This document shows positions 15,703-24,458 of a stretch of 64,000 nucleotides of DNA, in pieces. The position numbers and the translations under genes are program-made. The notes beneath the pieces are model-generated. The model saw only the letters and a program-made list of their open reading frames with translations, was not told the DNA's origin and made no database searches. The first letter of the stretch is position 1, and each line of letters begins with the position of its first letter. Origin of the DNA: an uncultured Eubacteriales bacterium (GTDB taxonomy: Bacteria > Bacillota > Clostridia > Oscillospirales > CAG-272); NCBI GenBank assembly GCA_934467415.1, contig CAKSLQ010000007.1:62001-126000 (forward strand), given 5' to 3'.

Positions 15703-15990
15703 TCATCTGCCGTCTTCCGCGTCGTTATCCGCGCCGACTTTGCCGTCGGGGAGGCCGCCGCCGAGGCGGCGCACCTCGTCCTCGAGGTCGCGCACGCGCT
15801 TTTCGGTGCGCGCAAGCTTGTCAAAGCCTTCGCCGAACAGCATCGCGCCCGCCCCTGCGGTGAGGAGCAGCGCAAAGATCAGCGGCTTCGTCAGCGACTG
15901 AAAGTCCATGCCGCTCTTTTCGAGCAGAAGCAGGTAGACAAGCCCGGCAAGCACCAGCGCAAGACCGATCCATTGCAGCACTTTTTTCAT
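15703..15990 (-). CDS. Small two-helix membrane protein of unknown function
   Basis: This 95-residue protein has two hydrophobic segments, at about residues 5-22 (VLQWIGLALVLAGLVYLLLL) and 37-53. A charged heptad-like helix follows (FDKLARTEKRVRDLEDEVRR, about residues 56-77) with a hydrophilic tail. AAAAGGAAG precedes the ATG at the usual distance, and a strong terminator follows, so it is a real single-gene unit. I do not recognise the family. The coiled-coil-like segment suggests self-association or a protein partner at the membrane. Confidence 0.75.
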   Translation of the reverse strand: MKKVLQWIGLALVLAGLVYLLLLEKSGMDFQSLTKPLIFALLLTAGAGAMLFGEGFDKLARTEKRVRDLEDEVRRLGGGLPDGKVGADNDAEDGR

Positions 15991-16029
15991 CGAAAATCTT
16001 CCTTTTAATAATATGACAAATATATATCA

Positions 16030-16073
16030 AAGCGCGGCGGAAGTCTGACCCGCCTCCGGGACGCTTCCGCCGT
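16030..16073 (-). terminator. Hairpin after the ROK kinase gene
   Basis: CGGCGGAAG and CTTCCGCCG form a GC-rich stem with a long internal region. The following T-tract is poor, so it may be a mRNA-stabilising hairpin rather than a terminator. Confidence 0.5.
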
Positions 16074-16081
16074 GCAACGGA

Positions 16082-17026
16082 TTATGCGTTCATGGCCGCG
16101 CCGATGATGCCGGCGTCGTTGCCGCAGGTCGCGGTGACGATGCGGGTACGCTTCTTCGCGTTCTTGGCAAAATCCTCGGCGTCGATCAGCGGCAGGAGCA
16201 GGTCAAGCAGGAACTGTTTCTCGTTGGAAACGCCGCCGCCGATGATGAAGACCTCGGGCTGAAAGATGTTGATGAGCGACGCGATGCCGCTGGCGAGATA
16301 GCCGATATACGTTTTGATGACGCGCCCCGCCGCCGCGTCACCCGCGCGATAGGCGTCAAAGGCCACGCGCGCATTGAGCTTGCGGCTCTCCGCCATCAGC
16401 GTGCCCTCGCCGCTGACAAAGCAGCGGTCAAGCTCTTCCTTGGTCATGCGGATCAGCGCCGTTGCGGAGGCGTATGCCTCAAAGCAGCCGCGTCTGCCGC
16501 AGCCGCAGGGCACGCCGTCTTTCTGAATCACAAAGTGACCGAGCTCCGCCGCGAGGCCGTTGAACCCGGTGTAGATTTTGCCGTCCGCGACGATGCCGCC
16601 GCCGACGCCCGTGCCGAGCGTGATCATCACGGCGTCCTTTGCGCCTTTTGCCGCGCCCACGCGCGCCTCGGCCAGCGCCGCGGCATTCGCGTCGTTGGCG
16701 AGCAGAACGGGCTTGCCGTCGAGCTTCGCCGAGAGGATCTCGCAGATGTTGATGCCCGAGAGCGGGATATTCGGTGTGAACAGAATTTCGCCCGCGACGG
16801 CATCCACGCCGCCGGGGACGGCGATACCGATGCGCCCGATCTCGTCGAATGCAATCCGCGCGTCGCGGCAGAGCATACGGCAGAGCGCGGCAATGTCGTC
16901 GATGATCGCGTCGCGCCCGCGTGATGCGCCGGTCGGCAGGGAACCCTTGTACAGGATTTTTCCCTCCGTATCCGTGATGCCTGCTGCAATGTTGGTGCCG
17001 CCGAGGTCGATGCCGATATAATACAT
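16082..17026 (-). CDS. ROK-family sugar kinase, glucokinase-like
   Basis: This 314-residue protein starts MYYIGIDLGGTNIAAGI, the ATP-binding loop of the ROK family. LLANDANAAALAEA and GTGVGGGIV follow, then GLAAELGHFVI, and the zinc motif CGCGRRGC near residue 180. ROK proteins with this pattern and no DNA-binding domain are cytoplasmic kinases of glucose or related sugars such as N-acetylglucosamine, fructose or mannose. The ATG at 17026 has GGAGG upstream; the frame beyond it is antisense to the nifS region. It has its own promoter, divergent from nifS. Confidence 0.88.
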   Translation of the reverse strand: MYYIGIDLGGTNIAAGITDTEGKILYKGSLPTGASRGRDAIIDDIAALCRMLCRDARIAFDEIGRIGIAVPGGVDAVAGEILFTPNIPLSGINICEILSAKLDGKPVLLANDANAAALAEARVGAAKGAKDAVMITLGTGVGGGIVADGKIYTGFNGLAAELGHFVIQKDGVPCGCGRRGCFEAYASATALIRMTKEELDRCFVSGEGTLMAESRKLNARVAFDAYRAGDAAAGRVIKTYIGYLASGIASLINIFQPEVFIIGGGVSNEKQFLLDLLLPLIDAEDFAKNAKKRTRIVTATCGNDAGIIGAAMNA

Positions 17027-17059
17027 GGTGATTCCTCCGATACGTTTTACGGTATTTTT

Positions 17060-17088
17060 ATTATATAGGATTGCCCGCGCCTTGTCAA
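17060..17088 (-). promoter_or_regulatory. Promoter of the ROK kinase gene
   Basis: On the minus strand TTGACA (17088-17083) and TATAAT (17065-17060) have a 17-base spacer: a consensus promoter. Confidence 0.85.
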
Positions 17089-17135
17089 TCACAGCGCGGA
17101 TTTTGCATAAAAAATTGAAAATAATTCGTTTTATA

Positions 17136-17164
17136 TTGCATTTCCTACTGAAACGGTATATAAT
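17136..17164 (+). promoter_or_regulatory. Promoter of the nifS-nifU operon
   Basis: TTGCAT (17136-17141) and TATAAT (17159-17164) have a 17-base spacer. No IscR- or T-box-like leader is evident in the 53 bases to the start codon. Confidence 0.8.
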
Positions 17165-17217
17165 AACAAGGTATTTCGCATTTCGCGCGTTCCGGCGCGC
17201 ACAGAGAGGAACATCAA

Positions 17218-18411
17218 GTGGAAGCAAGATTTGTTTACGCCGACAATGCGGCGACGACCGCCGTATCGCCGGAGGTTTTTGAAGCCATGCAGCCCTGGTT
17301 CGGGCCGAAATGGGGCAACCCGTCCAGCCTGCACCGCCTCGGCCGCGAGGCCGCGATTGCACTCGAGGATGCGCGCGCACGCATTGCCGCCTGCCTCGGG
17401 GCCAAGCCGCGCGAGATCTATTTCACCTCCTGCGGCAGCGAGTCCGACAACTGGGCGGTCAAGGGCGCGGCCTATGCCGGGCGCAAAAAGGGCAGGACGC
17501 ATATCATCACCAGCAAGATCGAGCATCATGCCATGCTGCACGCCTGCGAGGCGCTGGAGCGCGACGGCTTCACGGTGACCTATGTCGGCGTGGACAGCGA
17601 GGGCTTTGTCTCGATCGACGAGATCAAAGCGGCCATCAGCGACAAGACCGCCGTGGTCGCGATCATGCTGGCAAACAACGAGATCGGCACCATCGAGCCG
17701 ATCGCCGAGATCGCGAAGATCGCACACGAGCACGGCGCGCTGATGTTCACCGATGCGGTGCAGGCGTTCGGCGCGATGGACGTCAAGGTCGGTGCGCTCG
17801 GCGTGGACATGCTGTCGCTTTCGGGGCATAAGATCCACGCGCCAAAGGGGATCGGCCTTCTGTACGTCAGGCAGGGCGTGCGCATCGAGAATCTGATTGA
17901 CGGCGGCGGACAGGAGCGCGGCAAGCGCGGCGGCACCGAAAACATGCCGTACATCGTCGGCCTTGCAACCGCGGTGGAGAATGCCTACGCCAATCTGCCG
18001 AAGATGCAGGCGGTCGCCGCGCTGCGCGACAGTTTGCGCGACCGCATTCTTGCGGCAATTCCGCACAGCACGCTGAACGGTCCGCGCGACGGTGCATACC
18101 GTCTGCCCGGCAATCTCAACATCGGCTTTGCATATATCGAGGGCGAGAGTATGCTGCTCCTGCTCGACGCCGCAGGCATCTGTGCCTCCACCGGCTCGGC
18201 CTGCTCGTCGGCATCGCTCGACCCGTCGCATGTCCTGCTGGCGACCGGCGTCCCGCACGAGCGTGCGCACGGCTCGCTTCGCCTGTCCATCTCGTCCGAG
18301 ACGAGCGCGGCGGACGCGGACTATATCCTCGAGGTGCTGCCGCCCATCATCAAGCGGCTGCGCGACATGAGCCCGCTCTATGAAGAAGCGCTGAAGGCGC
18401 ACAAAGTCTGA
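17218..18411 (+). CDS. nifS: Cysteine desulfurase, NifS/IscS type
   Basis: This 397-residue PLP enzyme takes sulfur from cysteine for iron-sulfur cluster assembly. It has YADNAATT at the start, SKIEHHAMLHAC with the ring-stacking His, LSLSGHKIHAPKG with the PLP Lys near residue 205, and STGSACSSAS with the catalytic Cys near residue 325. RGGTEN and the flexible loop are NifS/IscS class I features. The start is GTG at 17218 with AGAGAGG upstream. The scaffold gene nifU begins 16 bases after the stop, so the pair forms one operon. Confidence 0.93.
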   Translation: MEARFVYADNAATTAVSPEVFEAMQPWFGPKWGNPSSLHRLGREAAIALEDARARIAACLGAKPREIYFTSCGSESDNWAVKGAAYAGRKKGRTHIITSKIEHHAMLHACEALERDGFTVTYVGVDSEGFVSIDEIKAAISDKTAVVAIMLANNEIGTIEPIAEIAKIAHEHGALMFTDAVQAFGAMDVKVGALGVDMLSLSGHKIHAPKGIGLLYVRQGVRIENLIDGGGQERGKRGGTENMPYIVGLATAVENAYANLPKMQAVAALRDSLRDRILAAIPHSTLNGPRDGAYRLPGNLNIGFAYIEGESMLLLLDAAGICASTGSACSSASLDPSHVLLATGVPHERAHGSLRLSISSETSAADADYILEVLPPIIKRLRDMSPLYEEALKAHKV

Positions 18412-18427
18412 AAAGGAGAATACTGCT

Positions 18428-18889
18428 ATGAGCATGTTATACAGCGAAAAGGTGATGGATCACTTCACCAATCCGAGAAACGTCGGCGAGATCGAAAACG
18501 CGGACGGCATCGGCGAGATCGGCAACGCCAAGTGCGGCGACATCATGAAGATGTACCTGAAGATCGACGACGGGATCATCACCGACGTCAAATTCAAGAC
18601 TTTCGGCTGCGGCGCGGCGATTGCCACCTCCTCCATGGCGACCGAGATGATCAAAGGGAAGAGCATCGACGAGGCGCTCACCCTGACCAACAAGGCGGTC
18701 ATCGAGGCGCTCGGCGGTCTGCCGGCCGTCAAGGTGCATTGTTCGGTGCTGGCCGAGGAGGCCGTCAAGGCGGCGCTCGCCGACTACTACAAAAAGCAGG
18801 GCATCGATCACCCCGTCATTGCCGAGGCGGAAGCCTGCGCGGCCTGTGACCACGATCACGAGCACGAACAGCACGGGGACGAAGAATAA
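18428..18889 (+). CDS. nifU: Iron-sulfur cluster scaffold protein NifU/IscU type
   Basis: This 153-residue protein has the N-terminal NifU/IscU domain: MDHFTNPRNVG, then the three cluster-ligand cysteines in NAKCGD, FGCGAA and VKVHCSVLAEEA, plus an Asp after the first. It holds nascent clusters made with sulfur from the adjacent NifS. The C-terminus carries an extra ACAACDHDHEHEQHGDEE tail rich in Cys, His and acidic residues, which could bind metal. It ends at a strong terminator (18909-18950). Confidence 0.92.
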   Translation: MSMLYSEKVMDHFTNPRNVGEIENADGIGEIGNAKCGDIMKMYLKIDDGIITDVKFKTFGCGAAIATSSMATEMIKGKSIDEALTLTNKAVIEALGGLPAVKVHCSVLAEEAVKAALADYYKKQGIDHPVIAEAEACAACDHDHEHEQHGDEE

Positions 18890-18908
18890 TCGCAGGATTC
18901 TGCACTTT

Positions 18909-18950
18909 GCTATCCGCGTCGGACATGCCGGCGCGGATAGCTTTAATTTT
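18909..18950 (+). terminator. Terminator of the nifS-nifU operon
   Basis: GCTATCCGCG and CGCGGATAGC form a long stem with further pairing inside, followed by TTTAATTTT. Confidence 0.85.
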
Positions 18951-19321
18951 ATGTCGATTATTAGAGAAAAAAAGTCGTGCGAATGCGTGCAAACCGCGCG
19001 AGCGATGCACGGCCTGTGCAGGTTGTACATGTGTAGAAAAAAGTGATCGAAATTTGTGCAAAATGCGAAGAAAACGTGCACACGGCAAACAGCCCGCCAA
19101 ACACGCAAAAACGGCTCAAAAAGTTTATTGTAAGTAAATATATGAGATTGCAGGCAGGGGAACGGCCGAAAGTCCTGTAAAAACGGCTGTTTTTGCGGCA
19201 AAAATGTTCTTGTAATGAACAAATCGGCGAAAACGGCCGGAGGGGCGCCGAGGGGTCAACCGCGGCGGACACGGCGGAAGTGTGTATAAAAATAAAAAAG
19301 GTAAGCAAAAAACACCCGTAC
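18951..19321. other. Intergenic stretch, no gene seen
   Basis: No frame here has a ribosome binding site or recognisable protein. The only structure I see is a small inverted repeat, TGTTC..GAACA, at 19205-19221. The stretch lies between the nifU terminator and the promoter region of the carbohydrate cluster. Confidence 0.5.
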
Positions 19322-19346
19322 CGCCTTTTTCGGTGCGAAAAAGGCG
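19322..19346. promoter_or_regulatory. Perfect inverted repeat just upstream of the cluster promoter
   Basis: CGCCTTTTTC and GAAAAAGGCG flank a GGTGC centre and end 13 bases before the -35. No T-tract follows on the plus strand, so an operator is more likely than a terminator. Confidence 0.5.
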
Positions 19347-19358
19347 CGGACACCGCTC

Positions 19359-19388
19359 TTGACAAGCCGCGATTTGCTGTGGTAGAAT
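19359..19388 (+). promoter_or_regulatory. Promoter of the carbohydrate-transport cluster
   Basis: TTGACA (19359-19364) and TAGAAT (19383-19388) have an 18-base spacer with TGG before the -10. The expected transcript has a leader of about 190 bases. Confidence 0.75.
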
Positions 19389-19410
19389 GTACGAGTACAT
19401 TTATGGGTAT

Positions 19411-19516
19411 TTTGCACAGTTTGGCCGAAATCGAGAGAAATTCCCGCTTCTCTTGTGCAAATTGTCCCCGAGGAACTTCCGCGGCTTTGCGGTCTGCGGC
19501 GGTTCCGAAATTTTTT
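19411..19516 (+). promoter_or_regulatory. Structured leader with a terminator-like hairpin
   Basis: Two hairpins lie in the 5' leader. TTTGCACA (19411-19418) pairs with TGTGCAAA (19454-19461) around a region that contains GAGAGAA..TTCTCT. Then GGAAC..CCGC (19472-19482) pairs with GCGG..GTTCC (19496-19506), followed by GAAATTTTTT (19507-19516), which is the layout of an intrinsic terminator. I do not recognise a known riboswitch class. It may be an attenuator for the cluster. Confidence 0.5.
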
Positions 19517-19585
19517 GTCCTATGCGCGTGTGTGCGCGTATGACGCGCGCATCCCCAATCACGCAAACTTTGGAGGTTTTGAGTT

Positions 19586-22579
19586 ATGATGAGAGCCAAG
19601 CTGTCAAGAGTGATGAGCCTTGTTCTTGCTCTGCTCATGGTCTGCTCCTGCTTTACGCCCGCTGTCCTTGCGGCAGACGGCACCGGCACGGCAGAGACGT
19701 CCTCGCGGCGTACCATGCAGGAGTGGAACGAGATTCTGAACACGTCTGACTACGAGAAGTATCTCGAGCGGCACGCCGACAAAAAGAAGGCTTCTTCGAC
19801 GGTGACTGTCGACGCGACCGCATACGATGCGGAGGCGACGACCGACGCGGAAGCCGAAGTCCTGTTCGACGTCAATGCCGACGGAGAGAAGTCTCTGTAC
19901 ACTTCCGACAGCGGTAAAGTGACCTGGAAGTTCAATGTCCGCGAGGCGGGACTTTACAGCGTCCGACTGGTCTGCTATCCCGGCGATGCCAAGCGCGGGG
20001 ACAGTGCGGAGAAGTCTACCGATGTCGAGCGCATTCTGTATGTCAACGGCAAGGTTCCGTTTTCCGAAGCACGCTCCGTCACCATCACCAAGAAGTGGGC
20101 GCCCCAGTACGAGGCGGACGGCGGCTTTCAGGAGGACCTCGCGGGCAATGACCTGCGCCCGCACAACCTCTCCGCGATAGACTGGGTCAACTACACGGTC
20201 AAGGATTCGACCGGGTACTACGCAGATCCGCTGCTGTTCTACTTTGCGGCCGGTGAGAACACGATCTCGCTGGAAGCATCGCGCGAGCCGATGAGCCTCA
20301 AGCAGATCGTGCTTGAGCCCGCAAAGGAGCTGCCCACCTACGAGGAATACATGGCGGCGCACACCTACAAGAAAGGCGAGGACGCCCCGATCAAGATCGA
20401 GGCGGAGCGCCCGCTCTATCAGTCGGACGAATCCATCTATCCGCTGACCGACCGCACCAGCGCCATCACCTCCCCGCAGGACCCGACGGTGCAGCGCCTG
20501 AACTACATGGGCGGCAACGAAAATATGAAAACCGTAGGGCAGTGGGTCGAATACAGCTTTGAGGTTGCGACCGAGGGCTTCTACTCCATCGCGATCCGCA
20601 GCAAGCAGAACGACCTTTCGGGTATGTTCACGTCGCGCACGCTGTACCTTGACGGCGAGGTTCCGTTCAAGGAGTGCTACACCCTCCGCTTCGACTACAC
20701 GAAGGACTGGCAGTTCAAGGGTCTGACCGACGGCACGACCGCGTTTGAGTTTTATCTCACGCCCGGCACACACACGCTGCGCCTGGAGGTCAGCCTCGGC
20801 GACTTCGCGGACATTATCCGCCAGGTCGAGGCGTCGCTGTCCAACATCAACGACTGCTACATGAACATCATGAAGCTGACCGGTGCATCGCCGGATGAAT
20901 ACCGTGACTACGGCTTCTCCCGCCTGATGCCCAACACGATCAAGACCATGCTGATCGAGTCGAAGAACCTGTACGCCGTATCCGACCTCATCACCGAGCT
21001 CTGCGGCGAAAAAGGCTCGCAGACCGCGACGCTGGATAAGGTCGCGTTCCTGCTCAAGCGCATGGGCGGCGATGAAGACGAGATCGCGCCGAACCTCAAA
21101 AACCTCAAGACCTATATCGGTACCCTCGGTACCTGGCTGAACACCGTGCGCTCGCAGCCGCTGCGCCTGGACTATATTCTGATTCAGCCGGCGGGCGGCG
21201 AGCTGCCGCGCGCCAATGCAAGCTTCGGCGAGGCGGTCTGGTTTGAGATTCGCTCCTTCCTCGCAAGCTTCACCACCGACTACAGCACCATGGGTGCAAC
21301 GGCAGGCGGCGGCGAGACCGCGACCTCGATCGAGGTCTGGACGACCGAAGGCCGCGACCAGGCGAAGATCCTGAAGAACCTTGTCTCCAACGACTTTACG
21401 CCCGAAACTGAGATCGGCGTTGACGTCAAGCTCGTTGCGGCAGGCACGCTGCTCCCCTCCGTCCTTTCCGGACAGGGGCCCGACGCCTTCCTCGGCTGTG
21501 CAGGCGTTGACGTCATCAACTACGCGATCCGCAGCGCGGTTCTCCCGCTCAACGATTATGAGGGCTTTGATGAAGCCATCGGTCAGTTCAACGAGGCGAC
21601 CACCATTCCGGTCACGCTCTACGGCACGACCTACGGTCTGCCGCAGCGCGCGGGCTTCTATATGATGTTCGTCCGCATCGATGTGCTTGCCGACCTCGGC
21701 CTTGAGATTCCGAAGACCTGGGACGATGTGCTGGCGCTGCTGCCCGTGCTGCAGGCGAACAACATGTCGGTCGGCCTCAACCATGAGTACGACATTTTCC
21801 TCTATCAGATGGGCGGCGACCGCTTCGCCGATGACGGTCTGCGCTGCGGTCTCGACGCGAATGTCGCGATCGACGCATTCGAGAAGTACACCCGCTTCTT
21901 CACCGACTACTCGTTCCCGTTCACCTTTGACGGTCCGAACCGCTTCAGAACCGGCGAAATGCCGATCCTGATCGCGGATTATTCCACCACCTACAACCAG
22001 CTGACGGTCTTCGCGACCGAGATCAGCGGCCTGTGGGAGATGGTTCCTCTGCCGGGCACGGTCCGCGAGGACGGCACGGTCAACTACAACGCAGTCAACA
22101 CGGTTGCGGCCTCGATCATGATGCACGGCACGAAGGACGAGGAGAGCACCTGGCAGTTTATGAAGTGGTTCTGCGGCAAGGATGCACAGGCGGCCTACGG
22201 CAGCGACCTTGTTACAACCATCGGCCAGGCGGCGAAGTACAACACGGCAAACCGTGAGGCACTTGCCGAAATGCCCTGGACGACCAGCGAGTATGAGGCG
22301 CTGATGGATCAGTTCGATCATCTCTCCGCCATCACCAACTATCCCGGCGCATACATCTTCGCACGCTACCTTGAGTTTGCGGTGCTGGGCGTTGTCAACG
22401 ACGGCGCCGATCCCGTGACCAAGCTTCAGTCCTACGTCAACACGATCAACAAGGAGATCACCCGTAAGCGTGAGGAGTTCGACCTGCCGACGCTTGAGCT
22501 CGGCAAGACCTATGAGACCTCTCCCGAAGTCAAGGCGGAGATGGAAAAATGGCTTGCAGAGCATAAGATCCATGAATAA
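19586..22579 (+). CDS. Large extracellular solute-binding protein with carbohydrate-binding-like modules
   Basis: This 997-residue secreted protein has a signal peptide ending AVLAADG near residue 30. Residues 70-250 and about 270-430 look like two beta-sandwich modules related to CBM6-type domains: WKFNVREAGLYSVRLVCYPG and WVEYSFEVATEGFYSIAIRS are repeat-equivalent strands. A helical insertion spans about residues 430-520. From about residue 580 to the end is a family-1 solute-binding domain (SIEVWTTEGRDQAKILKNLV, GLPQRAGFYMMFVRIDVLADLG). It is first in the cluster and should feed the permeases downstream. Ordinary sugar-binding proteins are about 400-450 residues, so the N-terminal half is an addition. 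The sugar is unknown. Confidence 0.85.
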   Translation: MMRAKLSRVMSLVLALLMVCSCFTPAVLAADGTGTAETSSRRTMQEWNEILNTSDYEKYLERHADKKKASSTVTVDATAYDAEATTDAEAEVLFDVNADGEKSLYTSDSGKVTWKFNVREAGLYSVRLVCYPGDAKRGDSAEKSTDVERILYVNGKVPFSEARSVTITKKWAPQYEADGGFQEDLAGNDLRPHNLSAIDWVNYTVKDSTGYYADPLLFYFAAGENTISLEASREPMSLKQIVLEPAKELPTYEEYMAAHTYKKGEDAPIKIEAERPLYQSDESIYPLTDRTSAITSPQDPTVQRLNYMGGNENMKTVGQWVEYSFEVATEGFYSIAIRSKQNDLSGMFTSRTLYLDGEVPFKECYTLRFDYTKDWQFKGLTDGTTAFEFYLTPGTHTLRLEVSLGDFADIIRQVEASLSNINDCYMNIMKLTGASPDEYRDYGFSRLMPNTIKTMLIESKNLYAVSDLITELCGEKGSQTATLDKVAFLLKRMGGDEDEIAPNLKNLKTYIGTLGTWLNTVRSQPLRLDYILIQPAGGELPRANASFGEAVWFEIRSFLASFTTDYSTMGATAGGGETATSIEVWTTEGRDQAKILKNLVSNDFTPETEIGVDVKLVAAGTLLPSVLSGQGPDAFLGCAGVDVINYAIRSAVLPLNDYEGFDEAIGQFNEATTIPVTLYGTTYGLPQRAGFYMMFVRIDVLADLGLEIPKTWDDVLALLPVLQANNMSVGLNHEYDIFLYQMGGDRFADDGLRCGLDANVAIDAFEKYTRFFTDYSFPFTFDGPNRFRTGEMPILIADYSTTYNQLTVFATEISGLWEMVPLPGTVREDGTVNYNAVNTVAASIMMHGTKDEESTWQFMKWFCGKDAQAAYGSDLVTTIGQAAKYNTANREALAEMPWTTSEYEALMDQFDHLSAITNYPGAYIFARYLEFAVLGVVNDGADPVTKLQSYVNTINKEITRKREEFDLPTLELGKTYETSPEVKAEMEKWLAEHKIHE

Positions 22580-22624
22580 AAGCGGACGCTTTTAGATCTT
22601 ATATATAAATAAGGAGAAAAATTC

Positions 22625-23572
22625 ATGTCAAAAACCAAGACAGAAAAGCGTCCGGCGGCACAAGGCGAACCGACCAAAGCACAATGGACATGGCGTGAAA
22701 TGAAGAAGAACAAGGTCGCGTATGTCATGATCGCGCCTTTCATGATCCTCTTCTTCATCTTCACCGTCTTCCCGGTTCTCTTGTCGATCGTCTTAAGCTT
22801 CACCGACTTCAACCTGCTGGAATTTCCGCATTTTCTCGGGCTGAACAACTACATCCGCCTGTTCCTTGACGACGACATCTTCATCCTGGCTTGCCAGAAC
22901 ACGCTGATCTTCGCCTGCATCACGGGCCCCGTGTCCTACCTGCTGTCGCTGCTGATCGCGTGGTTCATCAACGAGCTGGGGCCGAAGCTCCGCTCGGTTG
23001 TCACGCTGATCTTCTATGCGCCGTCGATCTCCGGCTCGGTCTACCTTGTCTGGCAGACGCTGTTCAGCTCGGACTCCTACGGCTGGGTCAACGGTACGCT
23101 GATCAACCTCGGCATCATCGACGACGCGATCCTCTGGTTCAAGGATGCGGACTACGTCATGCCGCTCTGTATCGTCGTTGCACTCTGGACCTCGCTCGGC
23201 ACGGCATTCCTGTCCTTCATCGCAGGCCTTCAGAACGTCCCGCGTCACCTCTACGAGGCGGGCGCGGTGGACGGCATCAAGAACCGCTGGCAGGAGCTCT
23301 GGTATATCACGCTGCCGTACATGAAGCCGCAGCTGATGTTCGGTGCAGTCCTTTCCATCACGCAGTCCTTCGGCTTCGGCGCGATCGTCGATGCCCTCTG
23401 CGGCTTCCCGTCGGTCGAATACGCGGCGCACACCATCGTGCACCATCTCAACGACTACGGCGGACAGCGCTATGAAATGGGTTACGCCTCGGCGATCGCC
23501 GTGATCCTCTTCGTGGTCATGGTCGGTGCCAACTTGATTATTAAGAAAGGATTATCGAAGATAGGACAGTAA
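22625..23572 (+). CDS. Sugar ABC transporter permease, MalF/UgpA type (pair 1)
   Basis: This 315-residue inner-membrane subunit has a charged N-terminus, six transmembrane helices from about residue 35, and the cytoplasmic coupling loop EAGAVDGIKNRWQELWYITL near residue 215, which matches the EAA motif. TLIFYAPSISGSVYLVWQTL is the typical family-1 permease core. The ribosome binding site AAGGAG precedes the ATG, which lies 45 bases after the binding-protein stop. It pairs with the next gene, which starts 1 base after its stop. Confidence 0.92.
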   Translation: MSKTKTEKRPAAQGEPTKAQWTWREMKKNKVAYVMIAPFMILFFIFTVFPVLLSIVLSFTDFNLLEFPHFLGLNNYIRLFLDDDIFILACQNTLIFACITGPVSYLLSLLIAWFINELGPKLRSVVTLIFYAPSISGSVYLVWQTLFSSDSYGWVNGTLINLGIIDDAILWFKDADYVMPLCIVVALWTSLGTAFLSFIAGLQNVPRHLYEAGAVDGIKNRWQELWYITLPYMKPQLMFGAVLSITQSFGFGAIVDALCGFPSVEYAAHTIVHHLNDYGGQRYEMGYASAIAVILFVVMVGANLIIKKGLSKIGQ

Positions 23573-23573
23573 T

Positions 23574-24446
23574 ATGGCTAAGTTAAGAACACGTAAACAT
23601 AAAGTTGTCCTCAGCCGCAGCCGCGGGGGTGACTTCGGTATCAACCTTTTCCTGATCCTCATGGGCACGTTCATGTTCCTGCCGATGTACTACGTCATCA
23701 TGCAGTCCATGAAGCCGCTCGATGAGCTGTGGATGTTTCCGCCGCGCTTCTATGTGGAGAAGCCGACCGCATCCAACTTCGGTGACCTGTTCACGCTGAT
23801 GAGCGATAACTACGTTCCGTTCTCCCGTTACATCTTCAACACGGTCTTCGTGTCCGTGACGGGTACCTTCGGCAACCTGCTGCTGTCCTCGATGGCCGCA
23901 TACGCACTGTCGAAGCTGCAATTCCCGGGGCGCAAGTTCTTCTTCAACATGGTCGTCTATTCGCTGATGTTCCACCAGACCGTCACCGCGATTGCAAACT
24001 TCCTCACGATGAGCACGCTGCACTGGCTGGATACATATCTTGCACTGATCGTACCTGCGTTCTGTACATCGCTCGGTCTGTACCTCATGAAGCAGTTCAT
24101 GGAGACCGGCGTGTCCAACGAAGTGCTGGAAAGCGCGCGTCTGGACGGCGCGGGCGAGTTCTACACCTTCTGGGTGATTGCGATGCCGATGGTCAAGCCC
24201 GCGTGGCTGACCCTGATGATCGAGTCCTTCAAGAACCTGTGGAACTCCGGCAACTCGATCTACATCTACAGCGAGCAGCTGAAAACGTTCAACTACGCGA
24301 TCAACCAGATCGTCACCGGCGGTATCGCCCGTGCAGGTGTCGGCGCGGCGGCAACCGTCGTCATGATGGTCGTCCCGATCACGGTATTCGTCATCTGCCA
24401 GAGCAACGTCATTGAGACGATGGGCTCGAGCGGTATGAAGGACTAA
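23574..24446 (+). CDS. Carbohydrate ABC transporter permease, MalG/UgpE type (pair 1)
   Basis: This 290-residue partner permease has six helices and the coupling loop LESARLDGAGEFYTFWVIAM near residue 185. MQSMKPLDELWMFPPRFYVEKPT near residue 40 is the typical periplasmic loop of MalG-type subunits. It begins one base after the preceding permease and is followed 12 bases later by the NHL/YIP1 gene, so the genes are translated as one unit. Confidence 0.92.
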   Translation: MAKLRTRKHKVVLSRSRGGDFGINLFLILMGTFMFLPMYYVIMQSMKPLDELWMFPPRFYVEKPTASNFGDLFTLMSDNYVPFSRYIFNTVFVSVTGTFGNLLLSSMAAYALSKLQFPGRKFFFNMVVYSLMFHQTVTAIANFLTMSTLHWLDTYLALIVPAFCTSLGLYLMKQFMETGVSNEVLESARLDGAGEFYTFWVIAMPMVKPAWLTLMIESFKNLWNSGNSIYIYSEQLKTFNYAINQIVTGGIARAGVGAAATVVMMVVPITVFVICQSNVIETMGSSGMKD

Positions 24447-24458
24447 GGAGGAACAGAC

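Noticed and set aside
19604..22573. 989-codon antisense frame opposite the solute-binding protein
   Set aside because: No recognisable domains; composition typical of a reverse-complement frame of a real gene.
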